DNA of 6,240 nucleotides, taken from positions 1-6,240 of the forward strand of contig JBEPWQ010000233.1 in assembly GCA_041642315.1 (NCBI GenBank). The letters run 5' to 3'. Below are positions 1-6,069 of the stretch, piece by piece (the stretch's first letter is position 1; each line of letters starts with the position of its first letter). The notes under the pieces are model-generated. The model was not told the DNA's origin, did not search any database, and saw only the letters and a program-made list of their open reading frames with translations. The stretch comes from JAABSQ01 sp041642315 (GTDB lineage: Bacteria > Desulfobacterota > Desulfobacteria > Desulfobacterales > Desulfococcaceae). The position numbers were made by a program, and so were the translations under genes.

Positions 1-331
1 GTTCTTTGTCCTCCCGGGTGATGCCGAGTGTGGAATATAGCTGGAGCCCGCAGGCCTTGCGGCGGGATTTGTAGGGGTCTTCCCAATTTTCAGGATAATA
101 GGCGTAATCCATGCGACCCTTTTCACCCCGTCTGAAGGCATCCTCCATCAGGTTTTCCAAGCGGCGTTTCTTGTTCCCGGTGACCACCGCCACGTTCCAA
201 GGCTGGGTATTGGTGCCGGAGGGTGCATGCCGGGCGGCATCCAGTATTCGCCTAATCTTCTCCGTCTCAACCGCTCGTTTAAGAAAGGCCCGGGTTGAGT
301 GTCGTTTTTTCAATGCGTTTGCAACGCTCAT
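1..331 (-). CDS. Nitroreductase-family protein, N-terminal part (truncated by window edge)
   Basis: This is the first 110 residues of a nitroreductase-superfamily flavoprotein; the rest lies beyond the left edge. Such enzymes bind FMN as dimers and reduce nitroaromatics, quinones or related compounds with NAD(P)H. Two family hallmarks are visible: RHSTRAF at residues 10-16, the Arg/Ser-rich stretch that contacts the FMN phosphate, and APSGTNTQPW at residues 36-45, which lines the flavin site. The later stretch with YYPENW and YKSRRK (about 78-91) resembles the nitrobenzoate-reductase-like branch, which I recall only loosely. The ATG at 331 is preceded by ATAGGAAA, a short purine-rich ribosome site with tight spacing. 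The gene follows the 481-1146 gene on the same strand after a 149 bp AT-rich gap with no convincing promoter or terminator, so I cannot tell whether it has its own promoter. The substrate is unknown. Confidence 0.9.
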   Translation of the reverse strand, partial: MSVANALKKRHSTRAFLKRAVETEKIRRILDAARHAPSGTNTQPWNVAVVTGNKKRRLENLMEDAFRRGEKGRMDYAYYPENWEDPYKSRRKACGLQLYSTLGITREDKE

Positions 332-480
332 TTTCCTATCATTTTTTTTTAAATTAAAGAATGCAATCTCATTTGATCCCTATTTATCGAAAACATGGAA
401 AAGACACAAGCGATTTTGACTTTATAATAGGGGGTCAGACAAAAAAGAGAGGTGTAAGCGGTTTTTCTTCCGGACGGGCT

Positions 481-1146
481 TTATGCTCTTTTCTTCCGGC
501 ACCCGTCTAGCCATTTTGGAATAGTGAAGTGGCGGTGCCGAATGCTGTAGAGCTGTTTGGTCGTTTTGTCGGATGGCTCAATGAGGATTTGATCATCGTT
601 TTCATTTTTGAAGATCACAAACCGGCGGCGGGCACCCACCGGGTGATTGCTCGGACCGTAATTGGCGACGATTCTGATCTCAAAGAATCGAATCCCTTCG
701 ATCGCTTCCACATCCAAACGCTCCTGGAAGAAGGAGGGCTGATCGGGAGTCGGCTGCATGGCCCGCTTTATCAGATACTGAAAGGTCCCCAAGGAGATGT
801 AATCACTTGAATCGAGCGGACCCTGCTGGGTAATCGACCCGGGGTTGCTGGAAGCCTGGTTTTCGGGATCACGAAGATAATCAGTGATATTTCTTATGAC
901 GGAATCCTTATTCCCCTGCACAAAGACCATAATGCATTCGATGTGAATCGGCTCTTTGCTCATGTTGCTCAGAAGGCAAGTAGATTCGAGATCATTCCCC
1001 TGAGCTTGGTTGAGAAATATTTTGGCCCTCTGGCCGCGGGAATAGCTATGATAAAGCAGCTGCGCATATAAAACCCACACCACCAGCATGCCCACATTGG
1101 ACACCGCATTGATGACGTTGCCGTATTCATCGATCCAGGAAATCAT
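481..1146 (-). CDS. Single-pass membrane-anchored protein of unknown function, downstream of glgX
   Basis: This 221-residue protein has one clear hydrophobic segment near its N-terminus (about residues 12-33, with LVVWVLYAQLLYH). Arg and Lys residues follow it (SRGQRAK, 36-42), while the residues before it are acidic. By the positive-inside rule this suggests a bitopic protein with a cytoplasmic C-terminal domain. The soluble part has recognisable patches: CLLSNMSKEPIHIE (57-70), QQGPL (107-111) and GARRRF (171-176). The C-terminus is basic (CRKKRA). The pattern looks like a conserved family, but I cannot assign a named domain or function. The frame opens further upstream, to about 1275, but that would overlap glgX, whereas ATG 1146 has AAGGG 4 bases upstream and places the membrane helix properly. 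It starts 55 bp after the glgX stop with no strong terminator between, so the two are probably co-transcribed. Confidence 0.8.
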   Translation of the reverse strand: MISWIDEYGNVINAVSNVGMLVVWVLYAQLLYHSYSRGQRAKIFLNQAQGNDLESTCLLSNMSKEPIHIECIMVFVQGNKDSVIRNITDYLRDPENQASSNPGSITQQGPLDSSDYISLGTFQYLIKRAMQPTPDQPSFFQERLDVEAIEGIRFFEIRIVANYGPSNHPVGARRRFVIFKNENDDQILIEPSDKTTKQLYSIRHRHFTIPKWLDGCRKKRA

Positions 1147-1201
1147 AACACCCTTTTTTCGGAAATTGTGTCCGGTCTCTCTGAAAAATGGAATCTCCGC
1201 C

Positions 1202-3316
1202 TCAGGGTTCGGCCTCACAGCACCGGAGCACCACAATGGAACGATCCCGGACCGGAACCTTTTCCATCGCGTCAAGCATTTCTTCTTCTTTTAAAAACCC
1301 GCCGGCGCCGGTATCCAGGACCTTGGCCCATTGAATGTTTTTTTCAGGCACCGGCGGTTTAAAGGCAATCTCTTCATGCCCGGCATTGAAGAGCACCAGA
1401 AAACTGTCATCCTCGATCGGCTGTCCGAAGGGATCACGAGACCGGATGGCACGGCCGTTCAGGAACACGGCCATCGATTTTGCGAATCCTTCGCCCCAGT
1501 GCTCTTCTTCCATTTCTTCCCCCCCCGGCGTGAACCACCCGATGTCTTCGATTCCCTTTCCATGAACCGCCTCGCCGATAAACCATCCGCGGCGCATGAA
1601 TACCGGATGATCCCGACGGAAATGAATGAGTTTTCGGGTGAATTCGAGCAGATCCTCGTCAGCATTTTCCCAATTGAACCAGGAGATTTCATTATCCTGG
1701 CAATAGGCGTTGTTGTTGCCGCTCTGGGTGCGTGCGATTTCATCCCCCCCCAGAAGCATGGGAATCCCCTGGGAGAGAAACAGTGTGGCGAGGAAATTCC
1801 GCTTCTGGCGTTCTCGCAATTCTATTACCGACGGATCGGTTGTAGGACCTTCCGCTCCGCAGTTCCAGGAGCGGTTGTGGTTCTCTCCATCCTGATTGTT
1901 TTCGCCATTGGCCTCATTGTGCTTTTCATTAAAGGAAACCAGATCATTCAACGTAAACCCGTCATGGGCCGTGATAAAGTTGATGGAAGCATTGGGTTTT
2001 CGGCCGGTGTTTTCGTATAGATCGGAACTGCCGGTAAACCGGAAGGCGAATTCGCCGAGGGTCTGGTCCTCTCCGCGCCAGAAATCCCGCACACAGTCCC
2101 GGTACTTGCCGTTCCACTCCGACCAGAGGGGCGGAAAATTGCCCACCTGATAGCCTCCCTCTCCGATATCCCAGGGTTCGGCGATGAGCTTGACCTGGCT
2201 CACCACCGGGTCCTGCTGAATCAGATCGAAAAAGGCGGAAAGCCGGTCCACCTCGAAGAGTTCCCGGGCCAGGGTGGCGGCCAGATCGAAGCGGAATCCG
2301 TCCACATGCATTTCCAGAATCCAGTACCGCAGTGAATCCATGATCAGCTGCAGCACATGGGGATGGCGCATGTTCAGGCTGTTGCCGGTGCCGGTGGTAT
2401 CAAAATAGTAACGCGGATCATCCTCGACCAGTCGATAGTAGGCCGCATTGTCGATCCCTTTGAAAGAGAGGGTGGGTCCCAGGTGGTTGCCCTCGGCGGT
2501 GTGGTTGTAAACCACATCGAGAATCACTTCGATGCCGGCCTGGTGAAACGTCTTCACCATGTTTTTGAATTCCGACACCTGATTCCCGAGCTGGCCTCTG
2601 GAAGAGTATGCATTGTGCGGAGAAAAATATCCGATGGAATTATAGCCCCAGTAATTTTTCAGCCCCTTCTCCAGGAGATGCGAGTCCTGAACGAACTGAT
2701 GCACCGGCATCAGCTCCACAGCCGTCACCCCGAGCCGGGTCAGGTAATCGATCACCGACGGATGCGTCATTCCCGAATAGGTTCCGCGCATTTCGGAAGG
2801 GATATCCGGGCAGAGCTCCGTAAATCCCTTCACATGCACTTCATAGATCAGGGTTTCATGGGGCGGGATCTGCGGAGACCGATCATCGGTCCAGTCGAAG
2901 AAGGGGTTGATTACCACCGATTTGGGCATGAAGGCGGCGCTGTCGTCATCGTTGCGAGGGCCTTCGGGGTCATTGAACCGGTAGGAGAAGACCGCTTCAT
3001 CCCAGTCTACATTCCCCTCGATCGCTTTGGCATAAGGATCCAGCAGCAGCTTGGAGGGGTTGCAGTACAGGCCCTCCTCGGGCGCCCACGGGCCATGCAC
3101 CCGATACCCATACCGCTGTTCCAATTCCACATCCGGAAAGTAGCCGTGCCAGCAAAAACTCATGACCTCGGGAAGATCCACACGGGTCTCCTCCCCGTCT
3201 TCGTCAAAAAGGCACAGCTCCAACCGGTCCGCGACTTCCGAAAAAATAGAAAAGTTGGTGCCCGCTCCGTCATAATTCGCCCCCAAAGGGTAGGGTTTTC
3301 CCGGCCATACTCTCAT
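1202..3316 (-). CDS. glgX: Glycogen debranching enzyme GlgX (GH13 isoamylase type)
   Basis: GlgX hydrolyses alpha-1,6 branch linkages in glycogen, chiefly the short limit-dextrin branches left by glycogen phosphorylase, in the cytoplasm. The 704-residue protein is complete. An N-terminal CBM48-like domain begins at YPLGANYDGAGTNFSIFSE (9-27). The GH13 barrel carries all four conserved regions: DVVYNH (267-272), GFRFD with nucleophile Asp344, LIAEPWD with acid/base Glu380, and TAHDGF with Asp452. GGDEIARTQ (523-531) and the Asn/Asp-rich NGENNQDGE stretch (about 470-478) are also typical of GlgX. The length fits the roughly 650-720 residue family. The frame opens upstream at a TTG, but the conserved MRVWPGKPYPLG beginning and an AGGAGG ribosome site 9 bases upstream select ATG 3316. 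It is probably transcribed together with the membrane-protein gene downstream. No glycogen synthase or phosphorylase gene is in the window. Confidence 0.97.
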   Translation of the reverse strand: MRVWPGKPYPLGANYDGAGTNFSIFSEVADRLELCLFDEDGEETRVDLPEVMSFCWHGYFPDVELEQRYGYRVHGPWAPEEGLYCNPSKLLLDPYAKAIEGNVDWDEAVFSYRFNDPEGPRNDDDSAAFMPKSVVINPFFDWTDDRSPQIPPHETLIYEVHVKGFTELCPDIPSEMRGTYSGMTHPSVIDYLTRLGVTAVELMPVHQFVQDSHLLEKGLKNYWGYNSIGYFSPHNAYSSRGQLGNQVSEFKNMVKTFHQAGIEVILDVVYNHTAEGNHLGPTLSFKGIDNAAYYRLVEDDPRYYFDTTGTGNSLNMRHPHVLQLIMDSLRYWILEMHVDGFRFDLAATLARELFEVDRLSAFFDLIQQDPVVSQVKLIAEPWDIGEGGYQVGNFPPLWSEWNGKYRDCVRDFWRGEDQTLGEFAFRFTGSSDLYENTGRKPNASINFITAHDGFTLNDLVSFNEKHNEANGENNQDGENHNRSWNCGAEGPTTDPSVIELRERQKRNFLATLFLSQGIPMLLGGDEIARTQSGNNNAYCQDNEISWFNWENADEDLLEFTRKLIHFRRDHPVFMRRGWFIGEAVHGKGIEDIGWFTPGGEEMEEEHWGEGFAKSMAVFLNGRAIRSRDPFGQPIEDDSFLVLFNAGHEEIAFKPPVPEKNIQWAKVLDTGAGGFLKEEEMLDAMEKVPVRDRSIVVLRCCEAEP

Positions 3317-3325
3317 ATATCTCAT

Positions 3326-3331
3326 CCTCCT
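3326..3331 (-). promoter_or_regulatory. Ribosome binding site that fixes the glgX start
   Basis: Read on the minus strand the bases are AGGAGG, a perfect Shine-Dalgarno core. It abuts ATG 3325 with no spacing but lies 9 bases before ATG 3316, so it supports 3316 as the real glgX start. The family's usual MRVWPGKPYPLG N-terminus agrees with this choice. Confidence 0.75.
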
Positions 3332-3485
3332 GGCATCACAAGCACAGAATTCCTTCCGTATTCGTGTTGTTGTCAATCCGGCAGATACCTCTGCAGATCA
3401 GAAAGCACCTTGCCTGCATCTTTGAGAAGACTTTTATGGATGTCGATTCAAATTTCCATACCCCCTTCACCCTATTTCTTGCCCG

Positions 3486-3505
3486 GATTGGCTGTATATC
3501 CAATC
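3486..3505. repeat. Inverted repeat GATTGG / CCAATC
   Basis: The arms GATTGG (3486-3491) and CCAATC (3500-3505) are perfect 6-bp inverted copies around CTGTATAT. It lies about 170 bp upstream of glgX and overlaps one of the CCGGATTG copies. It may be an operator half-site pair or a weak hairpin; the sequence alone does not decide. Chance occurrence is possible. Confidence 0.35.
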
Positions 3506-3543
3506 GGTCGTAAAATCGAGATCAACAAAAGATTCTTCTTGTT

Positions 3544-3560
3544 TATACTTTCGAAGTATA
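3544..3560. promoter_or_regulatory. AT-rich dyad, candidate operator
   Basis: TATACTT (3544-3550) and AAGTATA (3554-3560) form a perfect 7-bp inverted repeat around the 3-base centre TCG. The 17-bp size and symmetry resemble operators bound by dimeric helix-turn-helix regulators. Both arms also contain TATACT, which looks like a -10 box on each strand, but neither has a good -35 at normal spacing. No regulator gene is in the window to pair with it. Confidence 0.35.
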
Positions 3561-3711
3561 GAGTCTTATGGTATGGAAAAACGTCATGATCATCCGGCCC
3601 CGGCTGAAGCTCTTGCCGACGGTCGTATCTGCTAACCTTTCCCCGGATTGGTTTCTGACCTCCCGATTCAAGCGGGGGGTGGGAGGGGTGATCTTGTTGT
3701 TGATATCGGTG

Positions 3712-3740
3712 TTTACATATAGAGCATGTTGACCTTTACT
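3712..3740 (+). promoter_or_regulatory. Candidate sigma-70-type promoter for mscS
   Basis: TTTACA (3712-3717, five of six matches to TTGACA) and TTTACT (3735-3740, four of six matches to TATAAT) are separated by exactly 17 bases. Transcription would begin near 3747, leaving a leader of about 26 bases before the mscS ATG. The match is modest and AT-rich sequence yields such pairs by chance. Confidence 0.3.
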
Positions 3741-3772
3741 TTTGTGGATCTAAACAGAAAGGCGTTGTTCTT

Positions 3773-4600
3773 ATGAACGATTTCCATGTCGACGCTTATC
3801 TAACCCGGATATACGAGATCCTGACCATTTACGGCCTTCGCATCATCGCCGCACTGGCCATATTTGTCATCGGACGGTGGGTAGCCAAAGGCGTTCGGAA
3901 GCTCTTGAAACGGATTCTGAAGAGGCACAACGTCGACCCAACGCTCCGGTCCTTTATCTGCAACCTCAGCTATGTCCTCCTTCTGATTTTCGTTATCGTC
4001 GCGGCATTGAACCAGCTGGGTATTCAGACCGCATCGGTGATCGCCATTATCGGTGCCGCCGGCCTCGCGATCGGTCTCGCCCTTCAGGGCTCTCTCGCCA
4101 ACTTTGCAGCCGGGGTGCTCATGATCATCTTCAAACCCTTCAAGGTGGGAGACTACATCGAGGGAGGCGGCACCGCCGGCACGGTCGAGGATATCGAGAT
4201 TTTTCATACACAGCTGAAATCACCCGACAACAGAACCATCATCGTGCCCAACGGTCAGATCATGAACGACACGATCGTCAACTACTCCACCAAAAGCACC
4301 CGTCGGGTGGACATGGTCTTCGGCATCGGCTACAGCGATGATATCGACCAGGCCCGCAACGCCATTATGGAAATACTTGAACACGATGACCGGGTCATGA
4401 AAGACCCCGCTCCCGTGGCACCTGTCTCGGAACTGGCAGACAGCAGTGTGAACTTCGCCGTCCGATTCTGGACGACCGTAGATGATTACTGGTCGGTTTA
4501 TTTTGAAACCATGGAAACGGTCAAGAAGAAATTCGATGCCGAAAACATCAGCATCCCCTTTCCCCAGAGGGATGTGCATGTTTACAATCACGGCGGTTAA
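3773..4600 (+). CDS. mscS: Small-conductance mechanosensitive channel, MscS family
   Basis: This 275-residue inner-membrane protein should form a heptameric channel that opens under membrane tension and releases solutes on hypo-osmotic shock. Its length is close to E. coli MscS (286). Three hydrophobic segments are visible at about 19-37, 62-80 and 87-119. The third has the pore-helix pattern: by alignment to E. coli from memory, Leu98 and Leu102 match gate residues Leu105 and Leu109, Gly94, Gly97 and Gly101 match the packing glycines, and Gln105-Gly106 match the Gln112-Gly113 kink. The beta domain follows (KVGDYIEGGG, about 124-133, and IIVPNG, 156-161), then the alpha/beta domain ending in PFPQRDVHVY (262-271), as in the family. 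ATG 3773 is preceded by AAAGG about 10 bases upstream, a weak ribosome site. It is the first gene of the plus-strand group; no functional link to the next genes is evident. Confidence 0.95.
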   Translation: MNDFHVDAYLTRIYEILTIYGLRIIAALAIFVIGRWVAKGVRKLLKRILKRHNVDPTLRSFICNLSYVLLLIFVIVAALNQLGIQTASVIAIIGAAGLAIGLALQGSLANFAAGVLMIIFKPFKVGDYIEGGGTAGTVEDIEIFHTQLKSPDNRTIIVPNGQIMNDTIVNYSTKSTRRVDMVFGIGYSDDIDQARNAIMEILEHDDRVMKDPAPVAPVSELADSSVNFAVRFWTTVDDYWSVYFETMETVKKKFDAENISIPFPQRDVHVYNHGG

Positions 4601-4646
4601 GCAAAGGCGAAAACAGATATAGGGCCTGGAATGGTCGTCCAGATTA

Positions 4647-4670
4647 CCGGGCGAGCGGGAGCCCGCCCGG
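4647..4670. repeat. GC-rich hairpin between mscS and the GNAT gene
   Basis: CCGGGCG (4647-4653) pairs perfectly with CGCCCGG (4664-4670). Other pairings compete with it: CGGGC (4648-4652) with GCCCG (4661-4665), and GCGGG (4655-4659) with CCCGC (4662-4666). No T run follows, so it is not a standard rho-independent terminator. It could stabilise the mscS transcript end, pause RNA polymerase, or have no role. It ends directly before an ATG at 4671, which makes that ATG a poor start for the next gene. Confidence 0.5.
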
Positions 4671-4742
4671 ATGAGCAAGCGGCGAATGCAGCGAAAACCT
4701 TTGATTGTGCCGCTCGTTCCACAATGCAAAGGCAACAGCACT

Positions 4743-5264
4743 ATGGGGATCTACGACACGGGAAAAAGGAAAGCCGCCTCCGTTGCCGTCCGCAACGACC
4801 TGCGGCCCGGTGACATCGGCTATCTGATCTATCTCCACGGGGTTCTCTATGCGAAGGAATATCGGTTCGACGCCACCTTTGAGCCGTATGTGGCCGGACC
4901 GATGGCTGAATTTTCAAAATCGCACACCGCGCGGGAACGAATCTGGATCGTCGAGAATGCGGGCCAGGTGGCCGGTTCGGTAGCCATTGTCGAGGCGCCG
5001 GAAAACGCGGCCCAGCTGCGGTGGCTGATTCTTCATCCCGATGTTCGGGGGATCGGTTTGGGGCGGCGGCTGGTGCAGGAAGCGGTCGATTTCTGTAAAA
5101 AATGCGGATATGACCGGATTTTTCTCTGGACGGTCAAGGGGCTGGCGGCCGCCACCCGAATCTATACCGGCCTGGGTTTCCAGCTGACCGAAGAGAGCAC
5201 TCATCCGATCTGGGGGAACACGATCACCGAGCAGCGATTCGAACTGGAACTGATACACGAATGA
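4743..5264 (+). CDS. GNAT-family N-acetyltransferase
   Basis: This cytoplasmic enzyme should transfer an acetyl group from acetyl-CoA to an unknown amine. From ATG 4743 it has 173 residues, a normal single-domain length. The acetyl-CoA pyrophosphate loop is clear: VRGIGLGRRL (101-110) after the strand LRWLILHPD (92-100). The N-terminal part LRPGDIGYLIYLHGVLYAKE (20-39) and the late segment RIYTGLGF (139-146) match the GNAT domain that I know from MarR-GNAT fusion proteins, but no MarR domain is present. The start is uncertain: ATG 4671 would add 24 residues, has GGGAG 9 bases before it, but sits against a strong hairpin; ATG 4743 has AAAGG 10 bases upstream, like mscS, and its first conserved residues come soon after. 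The hydrolase gene begins 10 bp after the stop, suggesting co-transcription. Confidence 0.88.
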   Translation: MGIYDTGKRKAASVAVRNDLRPGDIGYLIYLHGVLYAKEYRFDATFEPYVAGPMAEFSKSHTARERIWIVENAGQVAGSVAIVEAPENAAQLRWLILHPDVRGIGLGRRLVQEAVDFCKKCGYDRIFLWTVKGLAAATRIYTGLGFQLTEESTHPIWGNTITEQRFELELIHE

Positions 5265-5274
5265 GTGGAGATGA

Positions 5275-5958
5275 ATGATGAACCAGAAGAAAGTCACCAT
5301 CCCTGTGGAGGACAAGGGGACCGTTTCCGGTGTGTTGTCGATCCCCGAGGGCTATCCGCCCGTCGGCGGCATCGGTGCGATCTTCGCCCACGGCGCAGCC
5401 AATGACATGGACAACCCGCTGATCGTCAAGACCGCCAACGGGCTCTGTCAGGCCGGATACATCACCCTGCGATTCAATTTCCTGTACCGGGAAAAAGGCA
5501 AGAATTCCATCGACAGCCAAACCATCCTGGAAAAAACCTGGTCTTCGGCCCTTACCTATTTCAAGGAGAATTCCGGCTGTGATCTGGAAAAAATCATCGC
5601 CGTGGGCAAATCCCTGGGCGGCAGAATCGCCTCCCAGATGATCGCCGACCATCAACTGGACGTGGATCGACTTGTTTTCCTGGGCTATCCCCTCCACCCG
5701 CCGGGCAAAAAAGAAAAAATCCGGGATGAACACCTCTACCGCATCCATATCCCCATGCTCTTTTTCGCCGGCACCCGCGACCCCTTTGCGGACCTGCCGC
5801 TATTGAAGGGGGTAGTGGATAAAATCGAGGGGGACCGAACCCTCGAGATCATCGAAGACGGAGATCACTCTTTTGATCTGCCCAAGTCCTCCGACACCCC
5901 GCAGGGGATGGTTTATGATTTTATTTTACAAAAGCTCCTTCAATGGCTGGAACGATAA
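5275..5958 (+). CDS. Alpha/beta hydrolase, dienelactone-hydrolase / KANL3-Tex30-like
   Basis: This 227-residue cytoplasmic protein has the alpha/beta hydrolase fold pattern. FAHGAAND (37-44) is the oxyanion-hole HG region, GKSLGG (111-116) is the nucleophile elbow with Ser113, AGTRDPF (165-171) carries the acid Asp169, and EDGDHSF (194-200) carries His198. The Ser-Asp-His triad is therefore complete and the enzyme is probably an active esterase-type hydrolase; the substrate is unknown. The HGAxNDMDNP and FNFLYREKG motifs resemble the small family that includes Tex30/KANL3-type proteins. Two consecutive ATGs (5275 and 5278) follow GGAG at 5267-5270, with 4 and 7 bases of spacing; 5278 has the better spacing, so the true protein may be one residue shorter. 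It lies 10 bp after the GNAT gene and is probably translated from the same message. A terminator candidate begins about 50 bp downstream. Confidence 0.9.
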   Translation: MMNQKKVTIPVEDKGTVSGVLSIPEGYPPVGGIGAIFAHGAANDMDNPLIVKTANGLCQAGYITLRFNFLYREKGKNSIDSQTILEKTWSSALTYFKENSGCDLEKIIAVGKSLGGRIASQMIADHQLDVDRLVFLGYPLHPPGKKEKIRDEHLYRIHIPMLFFAGTRDPFADLPLLKGVVDKIEGDRTLEIIEDGDHSFDLPKSSDTPQGMVYDFILQKLLQWLER

Positions 5959-5993
5959 ATAGTACGCCCTGCTTTCGTTGTTCACGCATTTCA

Positions 5994-6029
5994 GAAATGG
6001 CGAGATCGATTGAAATGGCGAGGTCGATT
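5994..6029. repeat. Tandem direct repeat, two 18-bp units
   Basis: Two adjacent copies of GAAATGGCGAGRTCGATT occupy 5994-6011 and 6012-6029. They differ at one base only (A6005 against G6023). The first unit also completes the odd-centred palindrome CATTTCAGAAATG at 5987-5999. The second unit provides most of the 5' arm of the hairpin described next. This looks like a local tandem duplication after the hydrolase gene. Confidence 0.85.
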
Positions 6030-6069
6030 CCGGTTGATCAGGAGTCGCTCGCAATTTCAATGCCTTTTT
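6009..6069 (+). terminator. Rho-independent terminator candidate for the plus-strand genes
   Basis: ATTGAAATGGCGAG (6009-6022) pairs with CTCGCAATTTCAAT (6048-6061) at 13 of 14 positions. After a 2-base bulge an inner stem continues, CGATTCC (6025-6031) with GGAGTCG (6041-6047), including one G-U pair, closed by a 9-base loop. Three bases later comes TTTTT (6065-6069). The structure lies about 50 bp after the hydrolase stop and before the convergent pldA end, where a terminator is expected. Weak points are the AT-rich stem base and the spacer before the T run. In the opposite direction no T run follows, so it is unlikely to serve pldA the same way. Confidence 0.6.

Larger units (their letters stand above)
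3317..3772. other. Divergent intergenic region between glgX and mscS (456 bp)
   Basis: I see no convincing gene here. Short frames exist, including one of 54 codons at 3568-3732 on the plus strand, but none has a ribosome site or recognisable protein. The region must hold promoters for glgX leftward and mscS rightward. It contains three copies of CCGGATTG, a 6-bp-arm inverted repeat at 3486-3505, a 7-bp-arm dyad at 3544-3560 and a G-rich run at 3674-3690. TTGACA occurs on the minus strand at 3376-3371, but no acceptable -10 box follows at normal spacing. A weak plus-strand promoter candidate lies at 3712-3740. Confidence 0.6.

Noticed and set aside
416..428. TTGACT and TATAAT close together on the plus strand as a promoter
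   Set aside because: The two hexamers are only one base apart, and there is no plus-strand gene downstream for it to serve.
463..507. 11-bp direct repeat TTTTCTTCCGG (463-473, 489-499) and GACGGG/CCCGTC inverted repeat (473-478, 502-507) as a terminator for the membrane-protein gene
   Set aside because: The inverted repeat has a 23-base loop and overlaps the end of the coding region. The nearest T run in the direction of transcription is roughly 25 bases away. It is probably chance.
1147..1275. Upstream extension of the membrane protein by 43 residues, overlapping glgX
   Set aside because: The extension would overlap the glgX 3' end, and it puts a non-conserved-looking segment before the membrane helix. 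ATG 1146 has its own purine-rich site.
3371..3376. TTGACA on the minus strand as the glgX -35 box
   Set aside because: At 16-18 bases spacing the downstream hexamers (for example GGAATT) match the -10 consensus poorly.
2357..3589. A 410-codon open frame on the plus strand, antisense to glgX
   Set aside because: It mirrors a GC-biased gene whose minus strand carries every GH13 catalytic motif. Its translation shows no recognisable domain and there is no ribosome site at its start.
3674..3690. G-rich run suggesting a G-quadruplex, with CCTCCC (3659-3664) and GGGAGG (3681-3686) as a possible terminator stem
   Set aside because: Only three separated G runs of three or more are present, one short of the usual pattern. 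The stem has a 16-base loop, no T run follows, and no plus-strand gene ends just upstream.
3568..3732. Small plus-strand frames upstream of mscS (54 codons from 3568, 20 codons from 3574)
   Set aside because: Neither ATG has a ribosome binding site and the translations match nothing I know. Frames of this length are common by chance.
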